A stretch of DNA of 64,000 nt from Lactifluus volemus (Eukaryota > Basidiomycota > Agaricomycetes > Russulales > Russulaceae): the NCBI GenBank assembly GCA_022376515.1, contig WTXI01000004.1, positions 620,001 through 684,000 on the forward strand. The letters are read 5' to 3'. Numbering within the stretch: the first letter of the stretch is position 1; each line of letters starts with the position of its first letter. The translations under genes and the position numbers were made by a program. Below the pieces are notes generated by a model. It did not search any database, was not told the origin of the DNA, and saw nothing but the letters and a program-made list of their open reading frames with translations. Of this stretch, positions 55,504 through 64,000 are shown one piece after another.

Positions 55504-55830
55504 TCCGTAGGCTCACGTGACTGGTGTCACGCAGGGCTAACCTCCTGGGTTCATGCCAGCCACATCCCATGTCCAATCACTTCAGACAATTTGACAATTC
55601 TTGACTCTCATCCGATCCTGAAACGCAGTACCACCACTAGCTCACAACAGACTACGTGGCTGAGGGTCACCGCTCCACTTGAGTCCAGTATGGAACAGTT
55701 GCGTTCAAAAAAACGCGTTCAACACACGTAAATTGTTGAGAACTTGAACTCGGCTAATGGATGCGCTACTCTACTGTATGGATGTCGGCACACAAAGAAA
55801 CCAAAGATTTGATCTGAAAGTCGGAACAGA
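55504..55830 (+). pseudogene. short DUF262 remnant
   Basis: It starts at a TCACGTGACTGGTGTCACG repeat and joins to exon 9 (LDSHPILKRSTTTSS-like), as in the copies at 25506 and 36896. A stop and a further internal deletion follow, and it ends near 55830. Confidence 0.6.
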
Positions 55831-56155
55831 TGCGTAAGACAACCGTGACAGTGCCGCATACAAAACTGTGACAAACATAACCTTCGATGCCCAAAAGCAT
55901 CCACTGGCAGGACCTACATCCTAACTTAACAAGCTTTATTTAATGAGTAGAAAAAAGCGGTAAACCCACCACATGAGTCCCACACTACCCCATACCAGGG
56001 GTGTGCATAGTAAAAAGCATTTTTTCCCCTCTGGGTCCCAGGCCGTAAGGTTTGCTTCAGCCTTGGCTTCAGCGCTGTAGGTACAGTACGCATTAGTACT
56101 AGTGTTGTTAAGTAACTTAGTTACTATTTCCAATTACCTAAAACTTCGCTAAAAA
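55831..56155. other. unidentified insertion before B8
   Basis: About 325 bp with no match elsewhere in the window separate the DUF262 remnant from the DUF262 3' flank (from about 56160). It contains a poly-T run and GTACAGTACGCATTAGTACTAG. No inverted ends or target duplication were found. Confidence 0.3.
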
Positions 56156-56448
56156 AACAAAAAGAACTTGAGTGCAGCAACCTGGGAAGAGAACTGCTAC
56201 GGTTTGTGTTATAATCGAGCTATCCATGCGTGTTTTCCTGTTGCCCGCCTGAACACACAGTATCTGAAGATTGTGAGTTGGATCAACGATATCTTGTTTT
56301 GTTGATGCTCAATGCCACGTCCATGCTTGGATATGGCCTTACGCTGCCACCACTGCCAGTCACGCTAGCCAAATACAGTACAAAGGTTACAAGAGGCCAG
56401 AGCACTTCAATCTCTAACTTCAAATTTGCTAGTGTCCCCCACCTCCTC

Positions 56449-58035
56449 ATGTCCAAATTTTCAATTACCACTGCTCTTGCACGCCTAGAGTACAAGCTTC
56501 GCCGAGGCGCACGACGTGGTGAGTCCCAAATGTCTATGTCCGCCGTGTTTCGTGCACCAAATTATGAACCACTGGCAGTGAATCATATCATCAAGCCTGA
56601 GAAACCACCTGCACATTCACCTATCTCTATCCTCAATGATGACGTCCTTCTCCACATATTCTATATCTATCGACTTCATGTTGAAGACTTCTCGGAAGGC
56701 AAAAGGCGCATACCCACATATCCGTTATGGGACCGCCAACGTTGGTGGTACAAACTGGCACATGTTTCCCGACGGTGGCGGCGTGTCATTCTTGCGGCAC
56801 CATCTCTACTCGATCTTCACCTTGTCTGCACCCATGGGGTACCTGTAGCCGATATGCTGGCACATTCGCCACGTCTCCCACTCACCATCTTTTACTGGTT
56901 TGATGGTGCGACGATATTGAAAGCAAAAGATGAAAAGGGTGCGCTCCTAGCACTCTCTCATCGTGATCGTGTGCGTAGGATCGCCCTATCCACGGAACGC
57001 CGGCAGCTGGAGAGGTTTGTCGTGGCCATGGATGGGGATTTCCCAATTCTGGAATGCCTGAACATCGTTTCTTCGACCCCAGGAGTGACACTTCCCCGAA
57101 CGTTTGGAGCACCCAGCCTTTCCGACGTCGAACTCATGCACGTTAGGCTTCCCATAGAATGTCCCGTACTCACAACTACCGGCCTTGTCTCTCTCCGGCT
57201 AACAATTATCCCGGGATCCGGGTACTTCCCTCCAAGTTATCTACTCACATCGCTTTCACTCATGCCCCAGCTGGAGACTCTGTACTTTTCGCTTGAGTAT
57301 CATGTTCCGAGTCCCAACGATCGGGATACTGCCAGCCTGAGTGCAGCCATCTCCCATGTGACACTTCCTAACCTTCGCGACTTTGAATTTCGGGGTCTCA
57401 GAGCTTATCTGGAAGGCCTTTGTGCTCGGATGACCGCCCCTGTCCTCAGCGTCTTCCATGCCGAACTTAACTTTCAACTTGCGGTCGCTGTTCCAAGCCT
57501 TTTATCATTCATACAGACATCAGAAAATCTTCAATTTAATGCTGTCAAACTCGTCACCAGCAATTATTACGTTAAACTTCTAGTACAGGGGGTCCCACAA
57601 CTCAGAACCCGTTCGTACCCCTTCACGTTCGACTTGGAGATCCTAGTCCGGTGTCCCGGGCCCAACCTCAGTCTGCAAATATCGTCTGCAATACAGATAC
57701 TCGATACACTTTCTCCATTGCTCTCAGTAGTGGAGCGAGTCACCCTAATGGCGAACCGTGATGATTCGTCACACTCGCTCCACCACGTCGATCGCACCCA
57801 GTGGCGCAGACTTCTCAGGCCGTTCAGTAATGCGAAGAAGCTTCACGTGGATACCACACTCGAGGGTCTGGGCCATTCCCTACGTACAAATGATGGAGAA
57901 CAGCCCCTGGAGTTGTTGCCTAACCTGGAAGAGGTCATTCCTCTTGGAAAGGATGATGAAAATGCGCTGTTGCCATTCGTCAATGAACGAGAGGCCGTCG
58001 GCCGTCCTGTGCGCCTGACACTGCGGAGTAAATGA
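56449..58035 (+). CDS. F-box protein, subfamily B copy 8 (B8)
   Basis: Exon 1 is 56449-56518, the intron 56519-56578 (60 nt, the longest of subfamily B) and exon 2 56579-58035, giving 508 aa. The leader is MSKFSITTALARLEYKLRR. Exon 2 begins VNHIIKPEKPPAHSPIS, with a two-residue insertion relative to B5. The F-box is LNDDVLLHIFYIYRL plus WWYKLAHVSRRWRR. The IPTYPLWDRQR segment before WW is shared with B5 only. The C-terminal half resembles B5 and B6 (SLLSVVERVTLM- and LPNLEEVIPLGKDDEN-type landmarks) but with many differences, so it was not part of the recent B5/B6 homogenisation. Confidence 0.83.
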   Translation: MSKFSITTALARLEYKLRRGARRGESQMSMSAVFRAPNYEPLAVNHIIKPEKPPAHSPISILNDDVLLHIFYIYRLHVEDFSEGKRRIPTYPLWDRQRWWYKLAHVSRRWRRVILAAPSLLDLHLVCTHGVPVADMLAHSPRLPLTIFYWFDGATILKAKDEKGALLALSHRDRVRRIALSTERRQLERFVVAMDGDFPILECLNIVSSTPGVTLPRTFGAPSLSDVELMHVRLPIECPVLTTTGLVSLRLTIIPGSGYFPPSYLLTSLSLMPQLETLYFSLEYHVPSPNDRDTASLSAAISHVTLPNLRDFEFRGLRAYLEGLCARMTAPVLSVFHAELNFQLAVAVPSLLSFIQTSENLQFNAVKLVTSNYYVKLLVQGVPQLRTRSYPFTFDLEILVRCPGPNLSLQISSAIQILDTLSPLLSVVERVTLMANRDDSSHSLHHVDRTQWRRLLRPFSNAKKLHVDTTLEGLGHSLRTNDGEQPLELLPNLEEVIPLGKDDENALLPFVNEREAVGRPVRLTLRSK

Positions 58036-58600
58036 TTCTGGTCAGGGAATCTAACATCACACCGGACAGTTAGAACATGGTTTGTCGATCTAGTGTAACT
58101 CTTTCCCTACTACGAGCACTCACAACCACGTCAGTTATGACCACCACAAATGTCCCAGTTTTACGGGATCGTGACAACAAGCAAGGCCGATAAGTCGCTA
58201 CATCGACATCAGATACTCTTACTTCTACATACTCATGATCTGTTTCTCAGTTTTCCTCGCTTCTATCACTCTCTCCAGTTTCGCTAACCATTATACTCCG
58301 AGTCCTTGCCTCTTCCTCCTTGCCTCACTTTACTGCACATCTTCAAGTTGCATGTACCCTCAGGCCGTGTTGACCATACTTGTAGCATCTAACTTGAGGG
58401 CTTGATAATATCACACATCTTACGATATCGTTGAATCACAACTCCTGACTGAGATCTCGCACGGAGTTGGTTTGGTACAAGTTTCCAACATAGGTTCACG
58501 TGACTGGAGATCGCAGCGGCGCGGCCACTTGACTGACTCACATGCCAGTGGGGCCGGCGACCGCTGTTCAGCTAAAATCGTCTAGACACGAAGCTGACCT
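58036..58600 (+). other. B8 3' spacer
   Basis: No gene. This is the standard subfamily-B 3' block. It shows the uninterrupted form of the Tnp2 target region (CTGACTGAGATCTCGCACGG near 58446-58466). Confidence 0.5.
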
Positions 58601-60148
58601 TACACAGGCTTCTCATACGTCTCTTCGAACGTGCCGACTCCATTCGTGTTACGTTCCTGCGTTGTTACCTCGGTGCATGCGGATAAAGATGAGTGAGTAA
58701 GGTCGCCTCGTCATATGAACCCCAATTAACGTATAACAGCAAAAGCAGGAAAACGTACTGGTACAATACCCGGAAAACAACTCCCATCAAAGTACAAACG
58801 GATGTCTCCAACGATCAACTGCCTGTATCGGGTACATGGACATGATGCATGATGAATGGGAAATCTTTCGAGTGCGCCGTGTCCTTATCCGACTTGTCAT
58901 TCCGCAGTATTCACGTCATTTATTCCTAGCGTATACAAAGGCATGGCCCTCTACTATGCTGAGAAAATGAAGGCGGAAGTCCTGGCGCCACATCAAGCAC
59001 TCGTCATGAACTCGTTGCTGAGTTTGGGACGTCTCTTCGCACTCTCGACTTTAACGACCGACGTAACCCTAGCTGCCGCTGGGTCCCCAATCGCTTCAGA
59101 CAATTATTGACCCACGCCCAATCTTGAAGCGCCGTACCACCCCACAACAGACTATGTGTTTGAGGGACACCGCTTCACTCGACCCATATGGAGAGTCGCG
59201 TGGAGCTCACGTACTGGTATGCTTTCAGTATATCCAGAGTGCCTGAAAGTGACCCGCGGCCCTGCGGACCATAGCACCGCTAGACCTCGTATTCGAGTTT
59301 CAGGACAAATTGTCAAGAATTCGGTTAGCGGATGCGTTGCGAGCTCTACGGATGTCGGCACGCAAAGAAACAACAGATCTGATGTGGAAGTCAGAACACA
59401 TGGGATATTAACCCGTGATTTTTAGCCGTCTGGAAAGGTTGGGGGAGGGAGCTCTAGTATCAAATGGCGAGGGATGATCAGGTCCCGATGGATGTAGACC
59501 CACCTGCGAAGCGGCGGAGAACGGACGGTACGTGGCCATTAACCTTGAATGTGAATCACGGTAGTTACATCCCGGATAGATTGTTCATACGGCGACGACC
59601 TCGGCACCATCTCACTCCTCGACACCGGTGCGACCGACTGCGAGCATCCCGCAGCGGACATCGACTAAATCATCCCAATTAAGTACGCAGTCACATCCAC
59701 CACAACATTGTACGCCACGATTGCGGTTGGGGAATCATCCCACCATCGTTCTCCTCTGTGCCTCCTCCTGCCGCACATATACCCACATCACCCCAGTCCG
59801 GTTTCGGTGGGCGCTCACCTACTTCGGCATTACACCCGTTGAATAAATTGGCGGAATTGAACTCGATGTTCAATGGTTTTGCTGCTGAAGCGCCTTCAAG
59901 GATTGACCATCTCGCTGCGATCCGCGCCGCCAAGGCTGCCATACAGAGTAAACAGCAGCAACAGCAAGCGCAGGTTGTCGGGTCACATTCGGTCCCTACC
60001 GGCCCGGCCGGTGTCGGTGCGAGGTTCCCCGGCAGACGGTGAGTACGAGCGCGGACTGGGTGGCGGTAGCTATGAGTAATATTGGCAGTGGTGGCTCTGG
60101 GGGCAGAGAGGGTGCCAGCAATAGCGGGTGCAGGAGCCTAGGAAAGTA
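58600..60148 (+). pseudogene. DUF262 pseudogene (exons 6-10 region)
   Basis: The closest relative of the minus-strand copy at 41761-43255. It runs from exon 6-7-like sequence (58680-58740) through exon 8 (KYKRM-like near 58795), the intron at about 58876-58930 and exons 9-10 to a TAG at 60146-60148. Several frame breaks are evident in exon 9, where ALVMNSLLSLGRLFALS replaces the ALIHELVAEFGTSLRSL frame. The Gly-rich tail is shortened. Confidence 0.75.
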
Positions 60149-60546
60149 GCAGTTGACTATTCTGTGATAGATGGTACTAGGGTACAGAATAAGTTTAGCA
60201 GAGAAACGGGGAAGAGAACTGTTACGGCCCGAGATTGTGTTATGATCGGTCGCCTATCGATGCGTGTTTCCTTGATGCCTGCCTGATCACACAGTATCTG
60301 AAATTTGTGGAACGTTGTAATGCTCGAATCTACAAGTGGCTAATTCTCAGCGGCCAAAACTGGATCAAGTATCTCTTGTGTTTCTGATGTTCAACGCCCC
60401 ATCCACGCTTGGATATGACCTTACGCCGCCACAACTACCAGTCACTGTGGCCAAATACAAATGACATCAGGCTACATTGAGGCCAATGCACTTCAGTCTT
60501 CAACTTTATCTTTATTAGTTTTCCCACCCCCCTCTCGAGTCCCGAC
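60149..60546 (+). other. DUF262 3' flank and B9 upstream region
   Basis: No gene. This is the shared flank seen before B1, B2 and B8, ending at the B9 start codon. Confidence 0.45.
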
Positions 60547-62139
60547 ATGTCCAAATTTTCTTTGAACACTGCTCTTGCACGCCTAGAGAACAAACTCCGC
60601 CAATTGGCACGACGTGGTGAGTCCCAAAGCTCTATTTTCGCATTTCGTGCGCCAAATTGTGAATCAGTAAAGCACATCATCAAGAAACCACATTCGCCTA
60701 TCTCTGTCCTCAATGATGACGTCCTTCTTCACATATTCTATATCCATCGACTTCATATTGAACTTCAAGACGACTCGGAAGACGACAGGTACGGAGCCGA
60801 ACATCTGTATTGGGACCACCAACGTTGGTGGTATAAACTGGCACATGTTTCTCGACGGTGGCGGCGCGTAATTCTTGCGGCGCCATCTCTACTCGATCTC
60901 CACCTTGTTTGCACCTATGGGATGCCTGTAGCAGATATGCTAGCACATCCTCCATTGGCACCTCTTCCACTCACCATCTTTTACTGGTTCAACAGTAACA
61001 TGACGTTGAAAGAAGAAGATGAAAAGGGTGCACTCCTAGCACTTTCTCGTCGTGATCGTGTGCATCGGATCGCCCTATACATGCGAAGCTCGGAGCTGGA
61101 GAGGTTATTCGTGGCCATGGACGGGCAATTCCCAGTTCTGGAACACCTGAGGGTCATTTCTTTGAGCTCAGGAGTGGCACTTCCCCGAACATTTGAAGCA
61201 CCCAATTTATATCACGGCAATTTCGTGCGCGTTGCATTTCCAATACAATGTCCCCAGTCCACACCTACCGGCCTTGTCTCTCTCCAGATACGAGGTATCC
61301 CATCATCCGCGTACTTCCCCCCAAGCTATATACTCGCATCGCTTTCACTCATGCCTCAGCTGGAGACTCTTTGTATTACGTTCGACAACCGTGACGCTGA
61401 TCCCGTTCGGGATACTGCAATCACCTCTCACGCGACACTTCCTAACCTTCGCAAGTTCGAATTTCGGGGTGTGAACGCTTATCTGGAAGAGCTTTGTGCT
61501 TGGATGACGGCCCCTGTCCTCAGCGTCTTACGTGTCGAATTTTTCAATCAACATACGTTCGCTGTTCCACACCTTTTATCATTCATGCAGACATCAGAAA
61601 ATCTCCAATCTCATGCTGTCATGCTTGACTGCGGCACGAATTCCGTTAGTTTACTAGTATGTGGGAGCCCACAACTTAGAACCCGGAATTATCCCTTTAA
61701 ATTGCAGGACTTGAACATACACCCTTTCCAAATATCGTCTGCATTGTGGATACTCGATGCACTTTCCCCAGTGCTCTCATTAACGGAGCAAGTCAGCCTG
61801 GTTGTGGATGGTGGCGAACGGTCAGTGTGGTACGACCAGGTCGACCGCACCCAGTGGCGCGGACTTTTCAGGTCGTTCAACAATGTGAGGAAACTTTACG
61901 TGAAAACCACACTCGTCAGGGGTCTGGGTCTTGGCCATTCTCTATGTACTGAGGATGGAAAACAGCCTCCGGAGCTTTTGCCTAATCTGGAGGAGGTCAT
62001 CTGTACTGAGAAGCATGATGAAGAAGGGTTTATACCATTCGTCATTGAACGAGAGGCCGTGGGCCGTCCTGTGCGCCTGAGACTGGAGAGTGGGATATCC
62101 TGGTCATGGTATAGTGAATTTCACACACCGGATATTTAG
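60547..62139 (+). CDS. F-box protein, subfamily B copy 9 (B9)
   Basis: Exon 1 is 60547-60616, the intron 60617-60667 (51 nt) and exon 2 60668-62139, giving 513 aa. The leader is MSKFSLNTALARLENKLRQ. The F-box is LNDDVLLHIFYIHRL plus WWYKLAHVSRRWRR. The C-terminal half is distinctive: HPPLAPLPLTI has an insertion relative to HSPPLPLTI, the LPNLEEV motif is followed by ICTEKHDEEGF, and the protein is extended by about 16 residues (to HTPDI) past the usual family end. The frame is fully open, so the extension probably arose from loss of the old stop, as in B2. Confidence 0.82.
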   Translation: MSKFSLNTALARLENKLRQLARRGESQSSIFAFRAPNCESVKHIIKKPHSPISVLNDDVLLHIFYIHRLHIELQDDSEDDRYGAEHLYWDHQRWWYKLAHVSRRWRRVILAAPSLLDLHLVCTYGMPVADMLAHPPLAPLPLTIFYWFNSNMTLKEEDEKGALLALSRRDRVHRIALYMRSSELERLFVAMDGQFPVLEHLRVISLSSGVALPRTFEAPNLYHGNFVRVAFPIQCPQSTPTGLVSLQIRGIPSSAYFPPSYILASLSLMPQLETLCITFDNRDADPVRDTAITSHATLPNLRKFEFRGVNAYLEELCAWMTAPVLSVLRVEFFNQHTFAVPHLLSFMQTSENLQSHAVMLDCGTNSVSLLVCGSPQLRTRNYPFKLQDLNIHPFQISSALWILDALSPVLSLTEQVSLVVDGGERSVWYDQVDRTQWRGLFRSFNNVRKLYVKTTLVRGLGLGHSLCTEDGKQPPELLPNLEEVICTEKHDEEGFIPFVIEREAVGRPVRLRLESGISWSWYSEFHTPDI

Positions 62140-62589
62140 GACATGGTATGTCCATCTACTGTTACTCTTAACTCTCTCCAGTTTTGCTAATTATAATAAT
62201 CCGAGTCGTTGCCTCTTCCTCCTTTCGGCACTTTACTGTACTGCATATCTCCCTTGTACCCTCAGGCCATGTTAACGATACTTGTAGCATCTAACTTGAA
62301 GGCTTGATAATATTACGAATTTTACGATATTCTCGAATCACAAACTGTTGGCTGAGATCCCTCGCGCGGATTTGGTCAAGGACGTGGTTTGGCACAAGCC
62401 TGAGTTTCAACATTTTCCGGCGAAGTAGCTCATGTGACTGGGGTCACGGGGTTTAGGCTAACCAAACTCGCCGACGCGTTACTGTATGTCCGCGATACAC
62501 ACCATGAGTCCGTGACTGCGTGAGTTAAACTATTGAACATAGGAGATCCTTGGCAGTCAACCTCTCACTTATTTTCTTCTATGCCGACA
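62140..62589 (+). other. B9 3' spacer
   Basis: No gene. The B9 3' block is shortened here: the conserved GTGACAACAAGG part is missing, so it goes from the gene end almost directly to the TTTTGCTAATTATAATAATC part. It then leads into degraded DUF262 sequence. Confidence 0.45.
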
Positions 62590-64000
62590 ATAGATGCCAT
62601 CTGGTCATTTTCTACTCCCCAGTACTCCCTTCAATATCTTCAGTACATCTTTTTTTACTTCTCATTTCAATTGCCACGGCTCGGATACCCTGCGGTTGTC
62701 CAACGGCACAGAGAGCGAAGTTCGTATTGACTAGAAGCATTACTGGAGTTGGATACCAAGGCCTGGTGGGCGTCCCCGCTCATTTGTCGTCCTTGACCCT
62801 CACCTATTCATGTTTGATTTTCAGGCTCTTGGGTGGGTCTCTCTTCGATCATTTGCTACATTACATCACACTTCCAATGTCTCCTACAGGTTTCTCATTC
62901 GTCTCTTCATACGTGCCGACTACGTCCTGCTTCATATTACGTTCCTACGTCACTGCCTCGAGGCATGCAGACTTCGGTAATTGAGCAAAGTCGCCTTGTC
63001 ATATGAAAGCAAGAAAATGTCCTCGTTAAAGCCCCAATCGCTTCAGACAACTCTTGACCCTCGTCCTATCCTGGAACGTAGCACCACCTCCACCTCACAG
63101 CAGACTACGTCGCTGAGGGTCACTTCTCCACTCGACCCAATATGGAAGAGTCGCATTCAACACACGTACAGGCTACTTCTCGATGCGCTTTCAGTATATC
63201 CACGGTGCCTGAAAGTGCCTCGTGGTCCTGCGACTATAGCACTAGTTGACATGATGTTACTGGTATTCGAGTTCCGGAATACATTGTCGAGAACTCGGCC
63301 AGAGGATGCATTGCGAGCTCTACAGATGTCGGCACACAAAGATACGAAAGATTTGATGTTAAAGTCAGAACACCTGGGATGCTATCTCGTGTTCTTGAAC
63401 CGTCCGGAAAGGCTGGGGAAATGGCTCGAGGGATGATCAAGTCCCGATGGATGTGGAGCCATCTGCGAAGCGGCAGAGAACGGACGGTGCGTGCCCATTA
63501 ACCTTGGATGTCAATCACGACATTTACATCCCTGATAGATTGATCACCTACTACGCAGACGACCTCAGCACCATCTCATTCCTCGACACCAGTGTGGGTG
63601 ACGGCGAGCACCCCACGGCAGACATCGACTAGGTCATCCCAATCACAGGCGCAGTCACACCCACCGCAACATAGTACGCCACGATCGCCGATGGTAATTG
63701 TCTTACCATCGTCCTCCACCGCATCTACATCAGCATCCCTCCTGCCGCACACAAACCCACAACACCCCAGTCTGGCTTCGGTGGGCCCTCACTTCTGTAT
63801 TACACCTGTCGAATAAATTGGCGGAATTGGACTCGATGTTCGATGTGCTTGCTACTGTAGTGCCTTTAAGGATTGATGGCGATCCGTGCCGCCAAGACTG
63901 CCATACAGAGCGGACAATGCAGCAGGTTGCCGGGTCCCATTCGCTGCCGGCTCGGCTGGTGTCAGTGCAGCTTCCCCGGCAGAGGGTGAGTACGAACGCG
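62590..64000 (+). pseudogene. DUF262 pseudogene, runs off the window
   Basis: It begins with degraded exon 3 (ATAGATGCCATCTGGTCA near 62590) and exon 4 sequence. It then has a nearly open exon 9 (63020-63430, QTTLDPRPILERSTTSTSQQ to LVFLNRPERLG) and exon-10-like sequence to the window end. A short deletion just before the GlyLeu-rich segment and earlier losses (exons 5-8 mostly unrecognisable) show it is not intact. Exon 9 is the best preserved of all the DUF262 remnants here. Confidence 0.65.

Noticed and set aside
1..64000. CRISPR arrays, rRNA or tRNA genes, bacterial operons
   Set aside because: No regularly spaced short repeats, no rRNA signature and no tRNA cloverleaf were noticed by eye; gene structure is eukaryotic with introns. 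A tRNA scan was not possible.

Overview
This window looks like a nuclear contig from a basidiomycete fungus, probably an Agaricomycete. A Rhizoctonia/Ceratobasidium-type genome is my best guess, but no marker here settles the genus. The reasons are genes packed with many 46-75 nt GT-AG introns, the large F-box and DUF262 families, a Tnp2-type (CACTA-like) transposon and a hAT transposon. Exon models were built by hand: I joined reading frames at GT-AG sites and checked that exon lengths sum to a whole number of codons. No RNA evidence was available.

Layout. (1) 1-11.9 kb: a tandem array of subfamily-A F-box genes, two open (A1 290-1978, A4 10026-11570) and two broken (A2, A3). Minus-strand remnants of a DUF262/F-box pair lie between them. 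(2) 12.2-18.4 kb: a single-copy block with a typical 2-Cys peroxiredoxin, the spindle checkpoint gene MAD1 on the minus strand, and a divergent intact DUF262 gene. MAD1 and the DUF262 gene share a 150-bp promoter that holds a perfect inverted repeat around CACGTG. (3) 18.7-28.5 kb: subfamily-B F-box genes B1 (broken), B2, B3 and B4 on the plus strand, with DUF262 remnants and a 316-bp hAT-type MITE. (4) 28.87-36.84 kb: an 8-kb Tnp2-type element with terminal inverted repeats, an intact 1033-aa transposase and two accessory genes. (5) 36.9-47.7 kb: DUF262 remnants, a small secreted-protein gene, and F-box genes B5, B6 and B7 on the minus strand. (6) 48-49.5 kb: the 3' half of a membrane-protein gene. 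(7) 49.59-55.15 kb: a complete hAT transposon with perfect 19-bp inverted repeats, a perfect 8-bp target duplication and an intact 949-aa, 17-exon transposase. (8) 55.2-64 kb: F-box genes B8 and B9 on the plus strand with DUF262 remnants; the last remnant runs off the window.

How it fits together. The F-box proteins are probable substrate adaptors of SCF-type ubiquitin ligases, with variable leucine-rich C-terminal parts. They have spread together with DUF262 sequence as a mixed repeat unit. Only one DUF262 copy is intact and at least nine are truncated or decayed, whereas most F-box copies are open. The array shows inverted segmental duplication, an F-box pair sharing about 635 bp of near-identical 3' sequence, a local inversion that rewrote the end of one F-box gene, and repeated transposon insertion into the repeated spacers. 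The whole region looks like a rapidly evolving birth-and-death locus beside a conserved housekeeping block.
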